DNA of 14,692 bases. It comes from an uncultured Salinimicrobium sp. (lineage in GTDB: Bacteria > Bacteroidota > Bacteroidia > Flavobacteriales > Flavobacteriaceae). Each line of letters starts with the position of its first letter. The first letter of the stretch is position 1. The notes beneath the pieces were generated by a model, which was not told the origin of the DNA, did not search any database, and was given only the letters and a program-made list of their open reading frames with translations. Positions 1 to 6,759 of the stretch are shown piece by piece. The position numbers and the translations under genes are program-made. The stretch spans positions 1 to 14,692 of the forward strand of contig CAMPJY010000057.1 in NCBI GenBank assembly GCA_946887025.1, read 5' to 3'.

Positions 1-579
1 TTCACCGCCTGCAACATGGCCGATGATGCGCCCGTAATCATAGAACCAATGGATACTTCAGTGCTCGACCTGAGTGCGGAGCTGCCCGAACTTTCCATTT
101 ACAACCTTCCGTCCACCTGGACTACCCAGGATGGCCAGGACATAGAACTGCAGGAACTCAGGGGCAAGGTCCTGGTGATGGTGATGGTTTACACCAGTTG
201 TAAAGCCGCCTGCCCACGTCTGGTAGCCGATATGAGGAACATTGAGAAACAGGTGCCTGCCGAAGATCTGGACAAGCTGAAGTTTATCATGGTGAGTATA
301 GACCCTGCAACCGATACCCCTGAGCGCCTGAAGGAATTCTCAAGGGAGAATATGATGGAGGAGGACCACTGGATGTTCCTGAGGGGAACTGAGGCAGCCA
401 CCCGAGAGTTTGCAACCGTGCTGGCAGTGAGTTATAAAAAGATATCTCCCATCGACTTTTCCCACTCCAATATTATTAGTGTGTTTGATGAAAACGGAGT
501 GCTGGTACACCAGCGGGAAGGCCTGGGAGTTGACAACGCGGAAACTGTTGCCGCTATCCACGAGGAGGTGACAAACTAG
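1..579 (+). CDS. Sco1/SenC/PrrC-type copper chaperone lipoprotein, 5' end missing
   Basis: Thioredoxin-fold protein of the SCO family, which delivers copper to the CuA site of cytochrome oxidase and, in some bacteria, to other copper respiratory enzymes. The frame is open from base 1 and begins FTAC followed by N and M. That Cys looks like a lipobox, so the true start and most of the signal peptide lie left of the window; the ATG at base 16 is internal. Counting from that Met, the copper-binding CxxxCP motif is C62-KAA-C66-P and the third ligand is H150 in FSHSN, 84 residues downstream, the usual spacing. The motif SIDPATDTPERL is typical of the family. In Bacteroidota such genes can sit near copper nitrite or nitrous oxide reductases, which would suit the nitrate-type cluster to the right, but the upstream neighbour is not visible. 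Family call is secure; the target enzyme is unknown. Confidence 0.93.
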   Translation, partial: FTACNMADDAPVIIEPMDTSVLDLSAELPELSIYNLPSTWTTQDGQDIELQELRGKVLVMVMVYTSCKAACPRLVADMRNIEKQVPAEDLDKLKFIMVSIDPATDTPERLKEFSRENMMEEDHWMFLRGTEAATREFATVLAVSYKKISPIDFSHSNIISVFDENGVLVHQREGLGVDNAETVAAIHEEVTN

Positions 580-691
580 CTGTAGTTTGCCTCAGAAAGG
601 ATTTTAACCCAAGGCAGCCAGTATCCGAGACCTGCCTCAGGTTTGTTAAAGAGAAAGTAGGGCCCGGGTATACACCTAAACCTTAAATCTC

Positions 692-699
692 TATATTTG
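692..699 (+). promoter_or_regulatory. Bacteroidota -7 box for the DUF2911 gene
   Basis: TATATTTG matches the Bacteroidota sigma consensus TAnnTTTG exactly and lies 21 bases before the ATG at 721. No convincing TTTG -33 box is seen at the expected distance, so this is a half-supported promoter. It also argues against the upstream TTG at 697 as the start codon, because that would lie inside the box. Confidence 0.45.
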
Positions 700-720
700 A
701 GGAAACAATCAATTAAAATC

Positions 721-1566
721 ATGAAAAACATCTTTCTATTTCTCTGTGTCGGCTTCATGGCTTATAGCCTTTCCGCACAGATCCAGGTGCCCCAGCCCAG
801 TCCTTTCTCGAAGCTGGAGCAGGTAGTAGGCCTGACCAATGTCAGCCTGGAGTATTCCCGTCCCGGAATGAGGGGGCGCAGCATTTTTGGCGATCTGGTG
901 CCATTCAATGAAAAATGGCGCACCGGGGCGAACAGCAACACCACCATTTCCTTTGATACCGGGGTGAAAATTCAGGGAAAAGAACTTCCCGCGGGCAGCT
1001 ATGCCATTTACACCGTTCCCGGGGAAAAGCAGTGGGAGGTGATCTTCTATGAAGATACCAGCAACTGGGGCCTTCCGGAAGAATGGGATGAATCCAAGGT
1101 GGCTTTAAAAGCTACTGCAGAAATTTTTGAACTTCCCTTCGACATGGAAACCTTCACCATCAGTATCGACGAGATACAGAACGACTCCGCAGACCTGAGC
1201 TTCATCTGGGAAAATACCGCCGCCATCCTGCGGTTCGAGGTGCCCACCGACGAAAGGGCCATGGCCAGTATTGAAAAAATAATGAATGGGCCGACTGCAG
1301 GGGATTACTACGGCGCTGCCTCCTATTTTCACGAACAGGAAAAGGACCTTCAGAAAGCTTACCAGTGGATACAGAAAGCGGTGGAGATGGGAAATCCCGA
1401 GGCTTACTGGGTGCTGAGGAGAAAGGCTCTTATTGAGGCTGATTTGGGCAAAAAGGAAGATGCCATTAAATCAGCCAGAAAATCCCTGGCCGCTGCTGAA
1501 AAGGCCGGAAATAAGGATTATGTGAAACTGAACCGGGATTCCCTGAAGGAATGGGGAGCAAAATAG
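721..1566 (+). CDS. DUF2911 domain protein with C-terminal TPR-like repeats, exported
   Basis: 281-residue protein with a signal peptide (MKNIFLFLCVGFMAYSLSA, likely cleaved before Gln). Residues about 20-160 carry the hallmarks of DUF2911: VPQPSPFSKLEQVVGLTNV, YSRPGMRGRSIFG, LVPFNEKWRTGANSNTTI and LPAGSYAIYTVPG. Residues about 190-281 form helical pairs resembling tetratricopeptide repeats (ASYFHEQEKDLQKAYQWIQK, then ALIEADLGKKEDAIKSARKS). The family is common in Bacteroidota and has no established biochemical role. The architecture suggests a periplasmic protein-interaction function, but that is inference. I chose the ATG at 721 because the signal peptide starts there; a TTG at 697 would add eight residues. 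It is followed directly by a terminator, so it is probably monocistronic or the end of an operon. Confidence 0.9.
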   Translation: MKNIFLFLCVGFMAYSLSAQIQVPQPSPFSKLEQVVGLTNVSLEYSRPGMRGRSIFGDLVPFNEKWRTGANSNTTISFDTGVKIQGKELPAGSYAIYTVPGEKQWEVIFYEDTSNWGLPEEWDESKVALKATAEIFELPFDMETFTISIDEIQNDSADLSFIWENTAAILRFEVPTDERAMASIEKIMNGPTAGDYYGAASYFHEQEKDLQKAYQWIQKAVEMGNPEAYWVLRRKALIEADLGKKEDAIKSARKSLAAAEKAGNKDYVKLNRDSLKEWGAK

Positions 1567-1573
1567 GGATATC

Positions 1574-1610
1574 AGGCCTGGCGGGTTTTTAAAACCTTTC
1601 AGGCCTTTTT
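1574..1610 (+). terminator. Rho-independent terminator of the DUF2911 gene
   Basis: Perfect 7-bp stem AGGCCTG (1574-1580) with CAGGCCT (1600-1606), an inner GGTTTT/AAAACC pairing, and a run of T (1606-1610) on the plus strand. It overlaps the last codons of the convergent oxygenase-like gene. That side lacks a T-run, so it probably terminates only plus-strand transcripts. Confidence 0.8.
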
Positions 1611-2372
1611 CATTATATCCAATTCCCTGATTTCCTTTTTGTATTCGGGCGGCAGAATGATCGCCTTCAACAGCCCGTCCAGGCTGATTCTCCTGCTCAA
1701 TTTATAAATACCGAGGATCGGACTCAGAAATGAAGTGTTCCGGTAACTGAACAGTCCCCTGACTTTTTTGGGAACCACCAGGATCTGCGCCTCCAGCAGG
1801 AGCCGGTATCTCACCGGCCCCAGATGTTTGCGATATTGAAGAAACAGGTCCTTCGAATAGTGACCATACTCCAGGTCCAGCTGCAGGTGACTTTCTCGCA
1901 TTTCCTCCCAGCTTGTGAAATCCTGAGGCAGACCTTTTAACTTCATGTGATTCCCCACCCTCAGAAACACGTCGAAAACCTCCTCCTTTTCAGATCTGCT
2001 GAGTTTGCGTTCCAGAACTTCGAAGGCCCTAATGGAATAGTCGATCAACATGAAAAGTACATCTCTGTATGCCCAGTCGGGAATTTTAGCTCCCCGGTCA
2101 GCCTCCACAGCAGAATGTATGGCATTAATACGATCAATGGCCTTCAGGGCAGCCTGTTTTTCAGAAAAGACGATTTCCCGGGCATAGGAAACGGTGGAAA
2201 ACAGTCTTCCCAGCGGATCCTTCGGAAGTCTGCCGGTAAAGTAAAGCCAGTCTACCGCCTTATTCAGCGCAAACTCCGACGAGGCCCCCGCAAATATGAA
2301 GAGGATGGTATCACCTTTCCCCCATATCTGCCGGACCACCGAATCTTCCTTCACAAAATACTCCCTGCCCAT
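1599..2372 (-). CDS. DUF2236/MpaB-like putative oxygenase (latex-clearing protein superfamily)
   Basis: 257-residue protein resembling the ER-bound oxygenase MpaB / rubber oxygenase (Lcp) catalytic domain family, formerly DUF2236. Supporting segments are GDTILFIFAGASSEFALNKA near the N-terminus, the paired LFSTVSYAREIVFSEKQAAL, the conserved RINAIHSAVE with H86, and the helix LFMLIDYSIRAFEVLERKLS followed by a GLPQDFTSWEEM segment. Characterised relatives bind heme b through a histidine and oxidise lipophilic substrates; H86 is a candidate ligand by position, but this is inference. No signal peptide is evident. It is short compared with Lcp (about 400 residues) but normal for bacterial DUF2236 members. 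The start at 2372 is the only good Met. Convergent with the DUF2911 gene, and 88 bp downstream of the small membrane protein gene. The substrate cannot be predicted. Confidence 0.75.
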   Translation of the reverse strand: MGREYFVKEDSVVRQIWGKGDTILFIFAGASSEFALNKAVDWLYFTGRLPKDPLGRLFSTVSYAREIVFSEKQAALKAIDRINAIHSAVEADRGAKIPDWAYRDVLFMLIDYSIRAFEVLERKLSRSEKEEVFDVFLRVGNHMKLKGLPQDFTSWEEMRESHLQLDLEYGHYSKDLFLQYRKHLGPVRYRLLLEAQILVVPKKVRGLFSYRNTSFLSPILGIYKLSRRISLDGLLKAIILPPEYKKEIRELDIMKKA

Positions 2373-2460
2373 GATAATCCTTATTAAAAATCTGTGTATG
2401 GAATGCTGAATTCCGTCCCCTTTAGGTCGTTAGCCTTATTCTTAGCTTACAGGCTGCCCC

Positions 2461-2730
2461 TTACAATCCGTACATCTCAGCAAGATCGCTGATTCCCAGA
2501 GTGAACCAGCAAATGACCAGGAACAGGAGTATCCTTATGACAAAAGGAATTGAAAACCCCAGCCTTCCTTTCAGGGCCCTATTCACCGGGGGAAGAAAAA
2601 ACAGCGAAAGGAATAGATAGACCAGTCCCGGTACAGGGTGAATATAGATCAGGTTCAGGATTCCGAGGGTGATTACCACCAGGGCAAATATCCAACTGAA
2701 CAGTTCTACAGAAATTGATGCATTTTTCAT
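2461..2730 (-). CDS. small three-helix membrane protein, function unknown
   Basis: 89 residues, strongly hydrophobic, with likely membrane segments at about 7-30, 33-50 and 60-80 and a positively charged loop (NRALKGRLG) between the last two. I do not recognise the family. It is the last gene of a same-strand group. It starts 20 bp after the stop of the lipoprotein gene (2751-3122), so it is probably co-transcribed with it and with the 111-residue membrane protein (3175-3510). Base composition and spacing are consistent with a real gene. Confidence 0.65.
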   Translation of the reverse strand: MKNASISVELFSWIFALVVITLGILNLIYIHPVPGLVYLFLSLFFLPPVNRALKGRLGFSIPFVIRILLFLVICWFTLGISDLAEMYGL

Positions 2731-2750
2731 GGTTTACGATTTAAAGGTTT

Positions 2751-3122
2751 TTACTCATGTATCCTCCGGGTTTTCACAATACTATCCTCGGAAAGCTCAA
2801 TTACCAGGGTAGTGGTATGGATGGGCCAAAGCCCCAGCTTTTTCTGCTCCACAGTATAGTACAGAAAGCCTTTGTTGCTGCGGTCAGGTTGCCCTAAAAG
2901 ATCTATTAGTTCCTCTTTCTCCAGTCCCTTGAGCTGCTGATTATATACCAGATCCTGAAGCATCTTCTCCCGGTATGGATATTCGTCGCCTTCTTTTATT
3001 TTCCATTTACTTTCATTAAAAACTGAATCAACCGCTGAATGAACAACCGTGGGTTTTTCTGAATTCCCCTCTTCCATACAGCTGGCCAGACACAGAAGAA
3101 GGAGTAGCCTGAATATTTTCAT
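2751..3122 (-). CDS. small lipoprotein, possibly BamE/SmpA-like fold
   Basis: 123 residues starting MKIFRLLLLLCLASC, a textbook lipoprotein signal with the lipidated cysteine at residue 15. The frame stays open upstream to 3239, but the extra 39 residues would bury the signal peptide, so I chose the ATG at 3120-3122. The mature part contains ELIDLLGQPDRSNKGFLYYT followed by a beta-rich end (TTTLVIELSEDSIVKTRRIHE). This resembles the 'LLGxPD ... YxV ... L.I.F.dg.V' pattern of small BamE/SmpA-like outer-membrane lipoproteins, a tentative similarity only. Middle gene of the 3510-2461 operon. A hairpin repeat (3138-3165) occupies its 5' leader. Confidence 0.75.
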   Translation of the reverse strand: MKIFRLLLLLCLASCMEEGNSEKPTVVHSAVDSVFNESKWKIKEGDEYPYREKMLQDLVYNQQLKGLEKEELIDLLGQPDRSNKGFLYYTVEQKKLGLWPIHTTTLVIELSEDSIVKTRRIHE

Positions 3123-3137
3123 AAGTGTTTTATTTAT

Positions 3138-3165
3138 GTGGAGACGCAATGCCTTGGGTCTCCAC
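3138..3165. repeat. dispersed palindromic repeat, copy 1
   Basis: GTGGAGAC (3138-3145) pairs with GTCTCCAC (3158-3165) around an imperfectly self-complementary centre. The 12-base core GAGACGCAATGC (3141-3152) is identical to the core of a perfect palindrome at 12463-12474. It lies in the 52-bp gap between two genes of one operon, where its RNA hairpin would separate the two reading frames. Confidence 0.7.
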
Positions 3166-3174
3166 GTACCCCTG

Positions 3175-3510
3175 TTAATTCCAAAGTGTTCCATCCAGCC
3201 CCAATACCGACCCCAGCCAAATCGCGATGATGAAACCAAGTCCGCCTATAAGCGTGCAGAAGATCCTTTTCCAGCCTCCTTCAGAACCCAGTTTCTCCAT
3301 GAAGTAAAAAAAGACACCCCCCATGGCCCCTGCTATGGGTTCCACAATAAGAGGCCTTACTTTCCAGTATTCGCCCCATTCCGGTTTCCCCTCTATTCCG
3401 AAAAGGAAGAGGCTCATTAAAACGAGTCCGATCCCCGCTCCCCATAGAACTCTTTTCTTTAATGAAATGGGATTCATTTGTGCTGCCTGTAATCTGTTTT
3501 CCTGTGTCAT
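3175..3510 (-). CDS. small three-helix membrane protein (type often annotated 'potassium transporter KefB' in flavobacteria)
   Basis: 111 residues with three probable membrane helices at about 21-38, 52-71 and 83-103. Characteristic stretches are LKKRVLWGAGIGL, EWGEYWKVRPLIVEPIAGAM and WLGSVLGLDGTLWN, which I associate with a conserved flavobacterial family sometimes labelled KefB. The label is not trustworthy: real KefB is about 600 residues, and nothing here indicates cation/proton exchange. First gene of a three-gene operon, 50 bp downstream of a regulator-type palindrome (3561-3579) that also precedes the neighbouring regulator operon. Function unknown; perhaps envelope-related, given its lipoprotein and membrane-protein partners. 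Confidence 0.75.
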   Translation of the reverse strand: MTQENRLQAAQMNPISLKKRVLWGAGIGLVLMSLFLFGIEGKPEWGEYWKVRPLIVEPIAGAMGGVFFYFMEKLGSEGGWKRIFCTLIGGLGFIIAIWLGSVLGLDGTLWN

Positions 3511-3560
3511 GATTTTTTGTTTTTAGTTGTTAATTATCGATTTTCATTCAGTGTATAAAG

Positions 3561-3579
3561 TACTTTGTATTTCAAAGTA
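3561..3579. promoter_or_regulatory. palindromic operator candidate, copy A
   Basis: Perfect inverted repeat TACTTTG-TATTT-CAAAGTA. It lies 51 bp before the start of the 111-residue membrane protein gene and downstream of the regulator gene. An almost identical palindrome (4528-4546) precedes the regulator operon. The repetition at two promoters next to a winged-helix gene makes an operator the simplest reading. Confidence 0.65.
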
Positions 3580-3599
3580 TTGCTATAAAAAAATATCTA

Positions 3600-3899
3600 T
3601 TACTTCTGCGAACGTATCAGCTTCTCCAGCACTTTCAAATGCTCATTAAAAGCGGTTTTTCCTTCTTTTGTCATAAAATATCGGGTATTCGGTTTCCTGT
3701 CAACGAAGGATTTCTCAACTCCGATGTACCCATCCTTTTCCAGGGCCTTGAGGTGGCTGGCCAGGTTGCCATCGGTGACGTCCAGAAATTCCTTCAAAGA
3801 GCTGAAGTCCAATTCCTCATTCACTGCCAGTGCCGACATGATACCCAGTCTGACCCTGTTTTCAAATGCTTTATTTAAACCTTCGATCGATATCTTCAC
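3600..3899 (-). CDS. winged-helix transcriptional regulator (HTH_34 / ArsR-MarR-like)
   Basis: 99 residues: a single winged-helix DNA-binding domain. The start is NKAFENRVRLGIMSALAV, followed by a helix-turn-helix around DFSSLKEFLDVTDGNLASHL (recognition helix GNLASHLKALEKDGYI) and a wing with KSFVDRKPNTRYFMTKEGK. This is the pattern of the small 'transcriptional regulator' family PF13601. No metal-sensing or ligand domain is present. Its start overlaps the end of the membrane-protein gene by four bases, a classic translational-coupling arrangement, so the membrane partner may act as its sensor or be its target. Likely controls its own operon and the 3510-2461 operon through the shared palindrome; that last point is inference. 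Confidence 0.9.
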   Translation of the reverse strand: MKISIEGLNKAFENRVRLGIMSALAVNEELDFSSLKEFLDVTDGNLASHLKALEKDGYIGVEKSFVDRKPNTRYFMTKEGKTAFNEHLKVLEKLIRSQK

Positions 3900-4519
3900 T
3901 GCTCGTATTTAAAGTGCATATAGATCCCATAAATGATATGGAATATCCCGAAACCCAATGCCCAGAACAATAAACCGTACCCGATAAACCAGGCGCCCAG
4001 CAGCCCCAGTAGAATCTGGATCAGCCCCAGTGTTTTTAATTCCTTAAAAGTGTACCTGCCGGCATTGACAAGCGCAATTCCGTAAAATATCAGACTGCAG
4101 GGAGCCATCAACCCGGTAAGGCCATGTGAAATAAGTATCAGGATAAAAATTCCTCCCGCAATCAGGGGAACTGCCATAGCTATCACCAGCCGTCGCGCAG
4201 TGGGGTTCCATAGTTTTTCTCCATTAATGCCAGCTTTTTTAAAAGAAAGATAAACGGCGGTCCCGATTGCCAGAATAAGGATCCCCAGTGCCAGAAGCAC
4301 CAGTTGCAGCAGACCGGAGATAGGATTCCCGGGGAGCCTGTACACCAGTTCATCGGGATTGAAATAAAGCCCGGAATATGCCAGCCAGGCCCCTGCAAGG
4401 GCAAAAATACCGGCCATAATGCCCGCCCAGCCCGACAGGGAAAGGAATTTGGAAGAACGCTCCATCATGCTGCGGATCTCTGCTATGTCTTTGATATAAT
4501 CCTGTTCGTCTTTTTTCAT
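3896..4519 (-). CDS. six-helix membrane protein paired with winged-helix regulator
   Basis: 207 residues. A charged N-terminal cytoplasmic segment (MKKDEQDYIKDIAEIRSMME) is followed by about six membrane helices (roughly 28-50, 68-92, 108-131, 136-156, 162-182, 184-202). I do not recognise a named family, but this gene pair, a multi-helix protein followed by a small HTH_34 regulator, is common in Bacteroidota. The stop overlaps the regulator start by four bases. A palindrome (4528-4546) begins nine bases upstream of the start codon and overlaps an exact -7 box, indicating repression of this operon, probably by its own regulator. Role may be sensing or transport; not resolvable from sequence. 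Confidence 0.8.
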   Translation of the reverse strand: MKKDEQDYIKDIAEIRSMMERSSKFLSLSGWAGIMAGIFALAGAWLAYSGLYFNPDELVYRLPGNPISGLLQLVLLALGILILAIGTAVYLSFKKAGINGEKLWNPTARRLVIAMAVPLIAGGIFILILISHGLTGLMAPCSLIFYGIALVNAGRYTFKELKTLGLIQILLGLLGAWFIGYGLLFWALGFGIFHIIYGIYMHFKYEQ

Positions 4520-4527
4520 TTAAAAAG

Positions 4528-4546
4528 TACTTTGTAGTTCAAAGTT
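4528..4546. promoter_or_regulatory. palindromic operator candidate, copy B, overlapping minus-strand -7 box
   Basis: TACTTTG-TAGTT-CAAAGTT, differing from copy A at only two of 19 positions. On the minus strand bases 4547-4540 read TAACTTTG, an exact TAnnTTTG -7 box for the operon starting at 4519. A protein bound here would block that promoter. Confidence 0.65.
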
Positions 4547-4563
4547 ACTGCAAAAAATGAAAT

Positions 4564-4624
4564 ACGCAAGAGCCACAAAAAATAAATTTCCAATACCCAA
4601 CCTTCATGTGGCTCAGGTTAGCGT
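4564..4624. repeat. long inverted repeat between divergent genes
   Basis: GAGCCAC (4570-4576) is mirrored by GTGGCTC (4608-4614) across 31 bases, with outer ACGC (4564-4567) and GCGT (4621-4624). An alternative inner pairing, AACCT (4599-4603) with AGGTT (4615-4619), competes for part of it. It lies in the intergenic space between the divergently transcribed membrane-protein operon and the RhtA-like exporter. No T-run follows, so it is not an ordinary terminator. Confidence 0.45.
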
Positions 4625-4684
4625 AGGTTCAAGTTGAAATATTCCTCATCTTTGCAGGTTTTTTAAAAGGCTTTTACAAGAGGT

Positions 4685-4692
4685 TAATTTTG
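4685..4692 (+). promoter_or_regulatory. possible -7 box for the RhtA-like gene
   Basis: TAATTTTG fits TAnnTTTG exactly, but it is only 11 bases before the ATG, which would give a nearly leaderless transcript. An alternative with one mismatch, CATCTTTG at 4647-4654, gives a more normal leader. No clear -33 box supports either. Confidence 0.35.
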
Positions 4693-4703
4693 CATAATCA
4701 ACC

Positions 4704-5582
4704 ATGAAATATTTTTTCTCTCGCTTTTCCGGAGTCCTTTCCCGAAAAAAGATTCTGCTCCCCGCCATTCCGGCCATCCTCCTCGCTATAATAAGTATTC
4801 AGGGGGGAGCCTCCATTGCCAAAAACCTGTTTCCTGTACTAGGTGCCAGCGGTACCGCCAGTTTACGGATTGTATTCGCTGCAATAATCCTTCTGGGAGT
4901 TTTCAGGACCCGCCTTTTCGCGATTACCCGAAAACAGTGGCAGTATTGCCTTGCCTATGGCCTCTTCCTTGGAGCCATGAATCTGGTGTTCTATTTTGCC
5001 ATTAAACGCATTCCTCTTGGACTTGGAGTGACCCTGGAATTTACAGGTCCGCTTGCGCTTGCGCTTATAGGTTCCAGAAAGCTTATTGACCTGGTGTGGG
5101 TAGTGTTGGCAGGACTGGGAATAGCATTGGTTGCTCCTTGGAATGAATCTTCCATCGACCTGCTCGGGGTAGGGCTTGCGTTATTGGCAGGAGCCCTTTG
5201 GGCAGGTTATATTGTATTAGGAGGAAGGGTCTCGAAAATTATGAAAAGCGGCGATGCTGTGGCTGTGGGAATGCTTTTTGCCTCCTTCTTTGTGCTTCCT
5301 TTTGGCGTTTTCAGTGGCGAACTGCAGTTCCTCACCTGGGAATTACTTCTGATTGGAGCAGCGGTTGGTTTGCTTACAAGTGCCATTCCCTATACCCTTG
5401 AAATGGGTGCGCTCAATGACATCTCCCCCAAGAATTTTGGAATCCTTATGAGTCTGCATCCCGCTTTCGCTGCCCTCTCAGGAATGCTGTTTCTGGATGA
5501 ATTCCTGAGCCCCCTTCAATGGACCTCCATCGCCTGTGTGGTCACCGCCAGCGCGGGTGCGACCTATTTTTCCCGGAGGTGA
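4704..5582 (+). CDS. rhtA: EamA/DMT-family exporter, RhtA-type (threonine/homoserine efflux)
   Basis: 292 residues, ten predicted membrane helices, the two-EamA-repeat layout of the drug/metabolite transporter superfamily. It resembles E. coli RhtA (295 residues) across its length as I recall that sequence: SIQGGASIAKNLFP, RIPLGLGVTLEFTGPLALAL, DLVWVVLAGLG, GALWAGYIVLGGRVSK, SAIPYTLEMGALNDI, FGILMSLHPAFAALSGM. RhtA exports threonine and homoserine and gives resistance to amino-acid analogues; the substrate here is inferred from that similarity and may be broader. Divergent from the membrane-protein/regulator operon, with 184 bp between their starts. No obvious terminator follows. The N-terminus has about 15 extra basic residues before the first helix. 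Confidence 0.85.
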   Translation: MKYFFSRFSGVLSRKKILLPAIPAILLAIISIQGGASIAKNLFPVLGASGTASLRIVFAAIILLGVFRTRLFAITRKQWQYCLAYGLFLGAMNLVFYFAIKRIPLGLGVTLEFTGPLALALIGSRKLIDLVWVVLAGLGIALVAPWNESSIDLLGVGLALLAGALWAGYIVLGGRVSKIMKSGDAVAVGMLFASFFVLPFGVFSGELQFLTWELLLIGAAVGLLTSAIPYTLEMGALNDISPKNFGILMSLHPAFAALSGMLFLDEFLSPLQWTSIACVVTASAGATYFSRR

Positions 5583-5869
5583 CGGGTTAGGGTATTCTGT
5601 TTTCGATCTTCCTTTTTCTGGCGCCGGAAAATAATGGAAAGAAACACAGTTAGAGGGCTGTAATTTTAACTTCGAAATTCCCAGAAAAAATTCAATTATT
5701 AAAAAGCTTTGATTATCTTTAGGTTCTGAAATGCAATAGCTTAGGGTTTTATTATAACCTAATGCCCCCTTCAATGCCGCCACATATGGCTGCTCCTTTC
5801 CCCCAACATTTTTACCCAAACTTCCCCCTGTTACCTACTCCTGGTTTGCTAACTTTAAATTCTGTTTAT

Positions 5870-6421
5870 ATGAAAAGGAATTCGTTTTTTTCAGGGCGGG
5901 TGTTTGCGGGAGCAATCGCTTGTATGATGTGTTTATTGATCTGGAGCTGTGAGCCGGAAGGAATGGAGATCCCTACGGAGAATGCGGCTTTAAAGATGTC
6001 CAAAAGTGAAAAAGGAAACCTTCCGCACAGGGAAATCGCTCAGGTGCGGGCTAGTGTGGCGCAGTACCGTAATTTTAAGAAGGCTACCGCAGCCGGGTGG
6101 GGTACCGATATTACAGGTTACATTCCACACATGGGACATCATTGGGCGAACTTCGCTTTGTTCGACGATACCTTTGATATGCTGAATCCCGAGATCCTCA
6201 TTTTCATACCAGACGAAGATGGACATCAGCGTTTCGTGGGGGTGGAGTATATAATTCCAATTGCTGATATGACCAGTCCGCCACCTGCACCCGAAGGATT
6301 TTCAGGAGATGCAGATTTCTGGGTGATCAATGAAGAGGCAGAGGCCTGGACCCTGCATCTGTGGATCGGATTGAACAATCCTGATGGTATTTTCGAAATG
6401 CACAACATGAGGTTACCTTAA
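5870..6421 (+). CDS. conserved histidine-containing lipoprotein of unknown function
   Basis: 183 residues beginning with a lipoprotein signal (MKRNSFFSGR, hydrophobic core, then IWSC with Cys27 lipidated). The frame is open back to 5762, but the added proline-rich segment precedes the signal and is rejected. The mature domain follows a pattern I have seen in uncharacterised secreted proteins of Bacteroidota and Actinobacteria: QYRNFKKATAAGW, then YIPHMGHHWAN (H87, H90, H91), then DTFDMLNPEILIFIP, VGVEYIIPI, PEGFSGDADFW and WTLHLWIGLNNPDGIFEMHN (H163, H178). The invariant-looking histidines suggest a metal or heme site, but this is inference. Followed by a strong terminator; the 287 bp upstream contain only weak inverted repeats. 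Confidence 0.8.
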   Translation: MKRNSFFSGRVFAGAIACMMCLLIWSCEPEGMEIPTENAALKMSKSEKGNLPHREIAQVRASVAQYRNFKKATAAGWGTDITGYIPHMGHHWANFALFDDTFDMLNPEILIFIPDEDGHQRFVGVEYIIPIADMTSPPPAPEGFSGDADFWVINEEAEAWTLHLWIGLNNPDGIFEMHNMRLP

Positions 6422-6450
6422 ACCCTAGGCAAAAACAAGGCAAAAAATAT

Positions 6451-6504
6451 ATCAGAGGGGTGTGAAGAGAAACTTTTCTGCTCGCATTCCTCTGATTTCT
6501 TTTG
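6451..6504 (+). terminator. strong Rho-independent terminator
   Basis: ATCAGAGG (6451-6458) pairs with CCTCTGAT (6489-6496). The stem continues inward through wobble and Watson-Crick pairs (GTGTG against CGCAT) to an AGAAA/TTTCT-type tip. The downstream side is T-rich (6496-6503). It ends transcription of the lipoprotein gene, 30 bases after its stop. Confidence 0.8.
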
Positions 6505-6641
6505 CTTATTTGGGTGCCTAGAAGTCAAGGGTTAGGGAAATTGAAAACTAAGGCGTAACTTGCGGCTTTATTTATGTATTTAACAGATTTATAGATGTTT
6601 GTCTTTTATCTCAAACTGAAAATTATCTTTCCGACTCTATA

Positions 6642-6720
6642 GCACCGCGAGTGTGCTTCCTCCTCCTATAATCTTATAGCCATTTTCATCCGCACCCTGA
6701 AACAGGTGCGACCTACTCGC
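6642..6720. repeat. REP-like cluster of inverted repeats in a gene-free stretch
   Basis: The 369 bases between the lipoprotein gene and the PAS gene (6422-6790) contain no open frame I can support. After the terminator the only structure is here. There is a perfect 6-bp stem CGCACC (6691-6696) / GGTGCG (6705-6710) with loop CTGAAACA, an outer pair GCGAGT (6647-6652) / ACTCGC (6715-6720), and a competing small hairpin GCAC (6642-6645) / GTGC (6653-6656). The compact GC-rich stem with flanking arms resembles REP-type intergenic elements or a small structured RNA. No transposase is nearby. Confidence 0.45.
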
Positions 6721-6759
6721 TAGCTAAGTTTCTTCAGAATAGGATTGTCAAAAGTTACA

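Noticed and set aside
630..648. ACCTG-CCT-CAGGT hairpin followed by TTTGTT as terminator of the Sco-like gene
   Set aside because: A five-pair stem with a broken T-run is weak; it may act but is not well supported.
3123..3239. N-terminal extension of the 123-residue lipoprotein
   Set aside because: It overlaps the upstream gene and the hairpin repeat and would bury the signal peptide; the ATG at 3120-3122 fits the lipobox.
5762..5869. N-terminal extension of the histidine-containing lipoprotein
   Set aside because: It would place 36 proline-rich residues before a proper lipoprotein signal peptide; the ATG at 5870 is the natural start.
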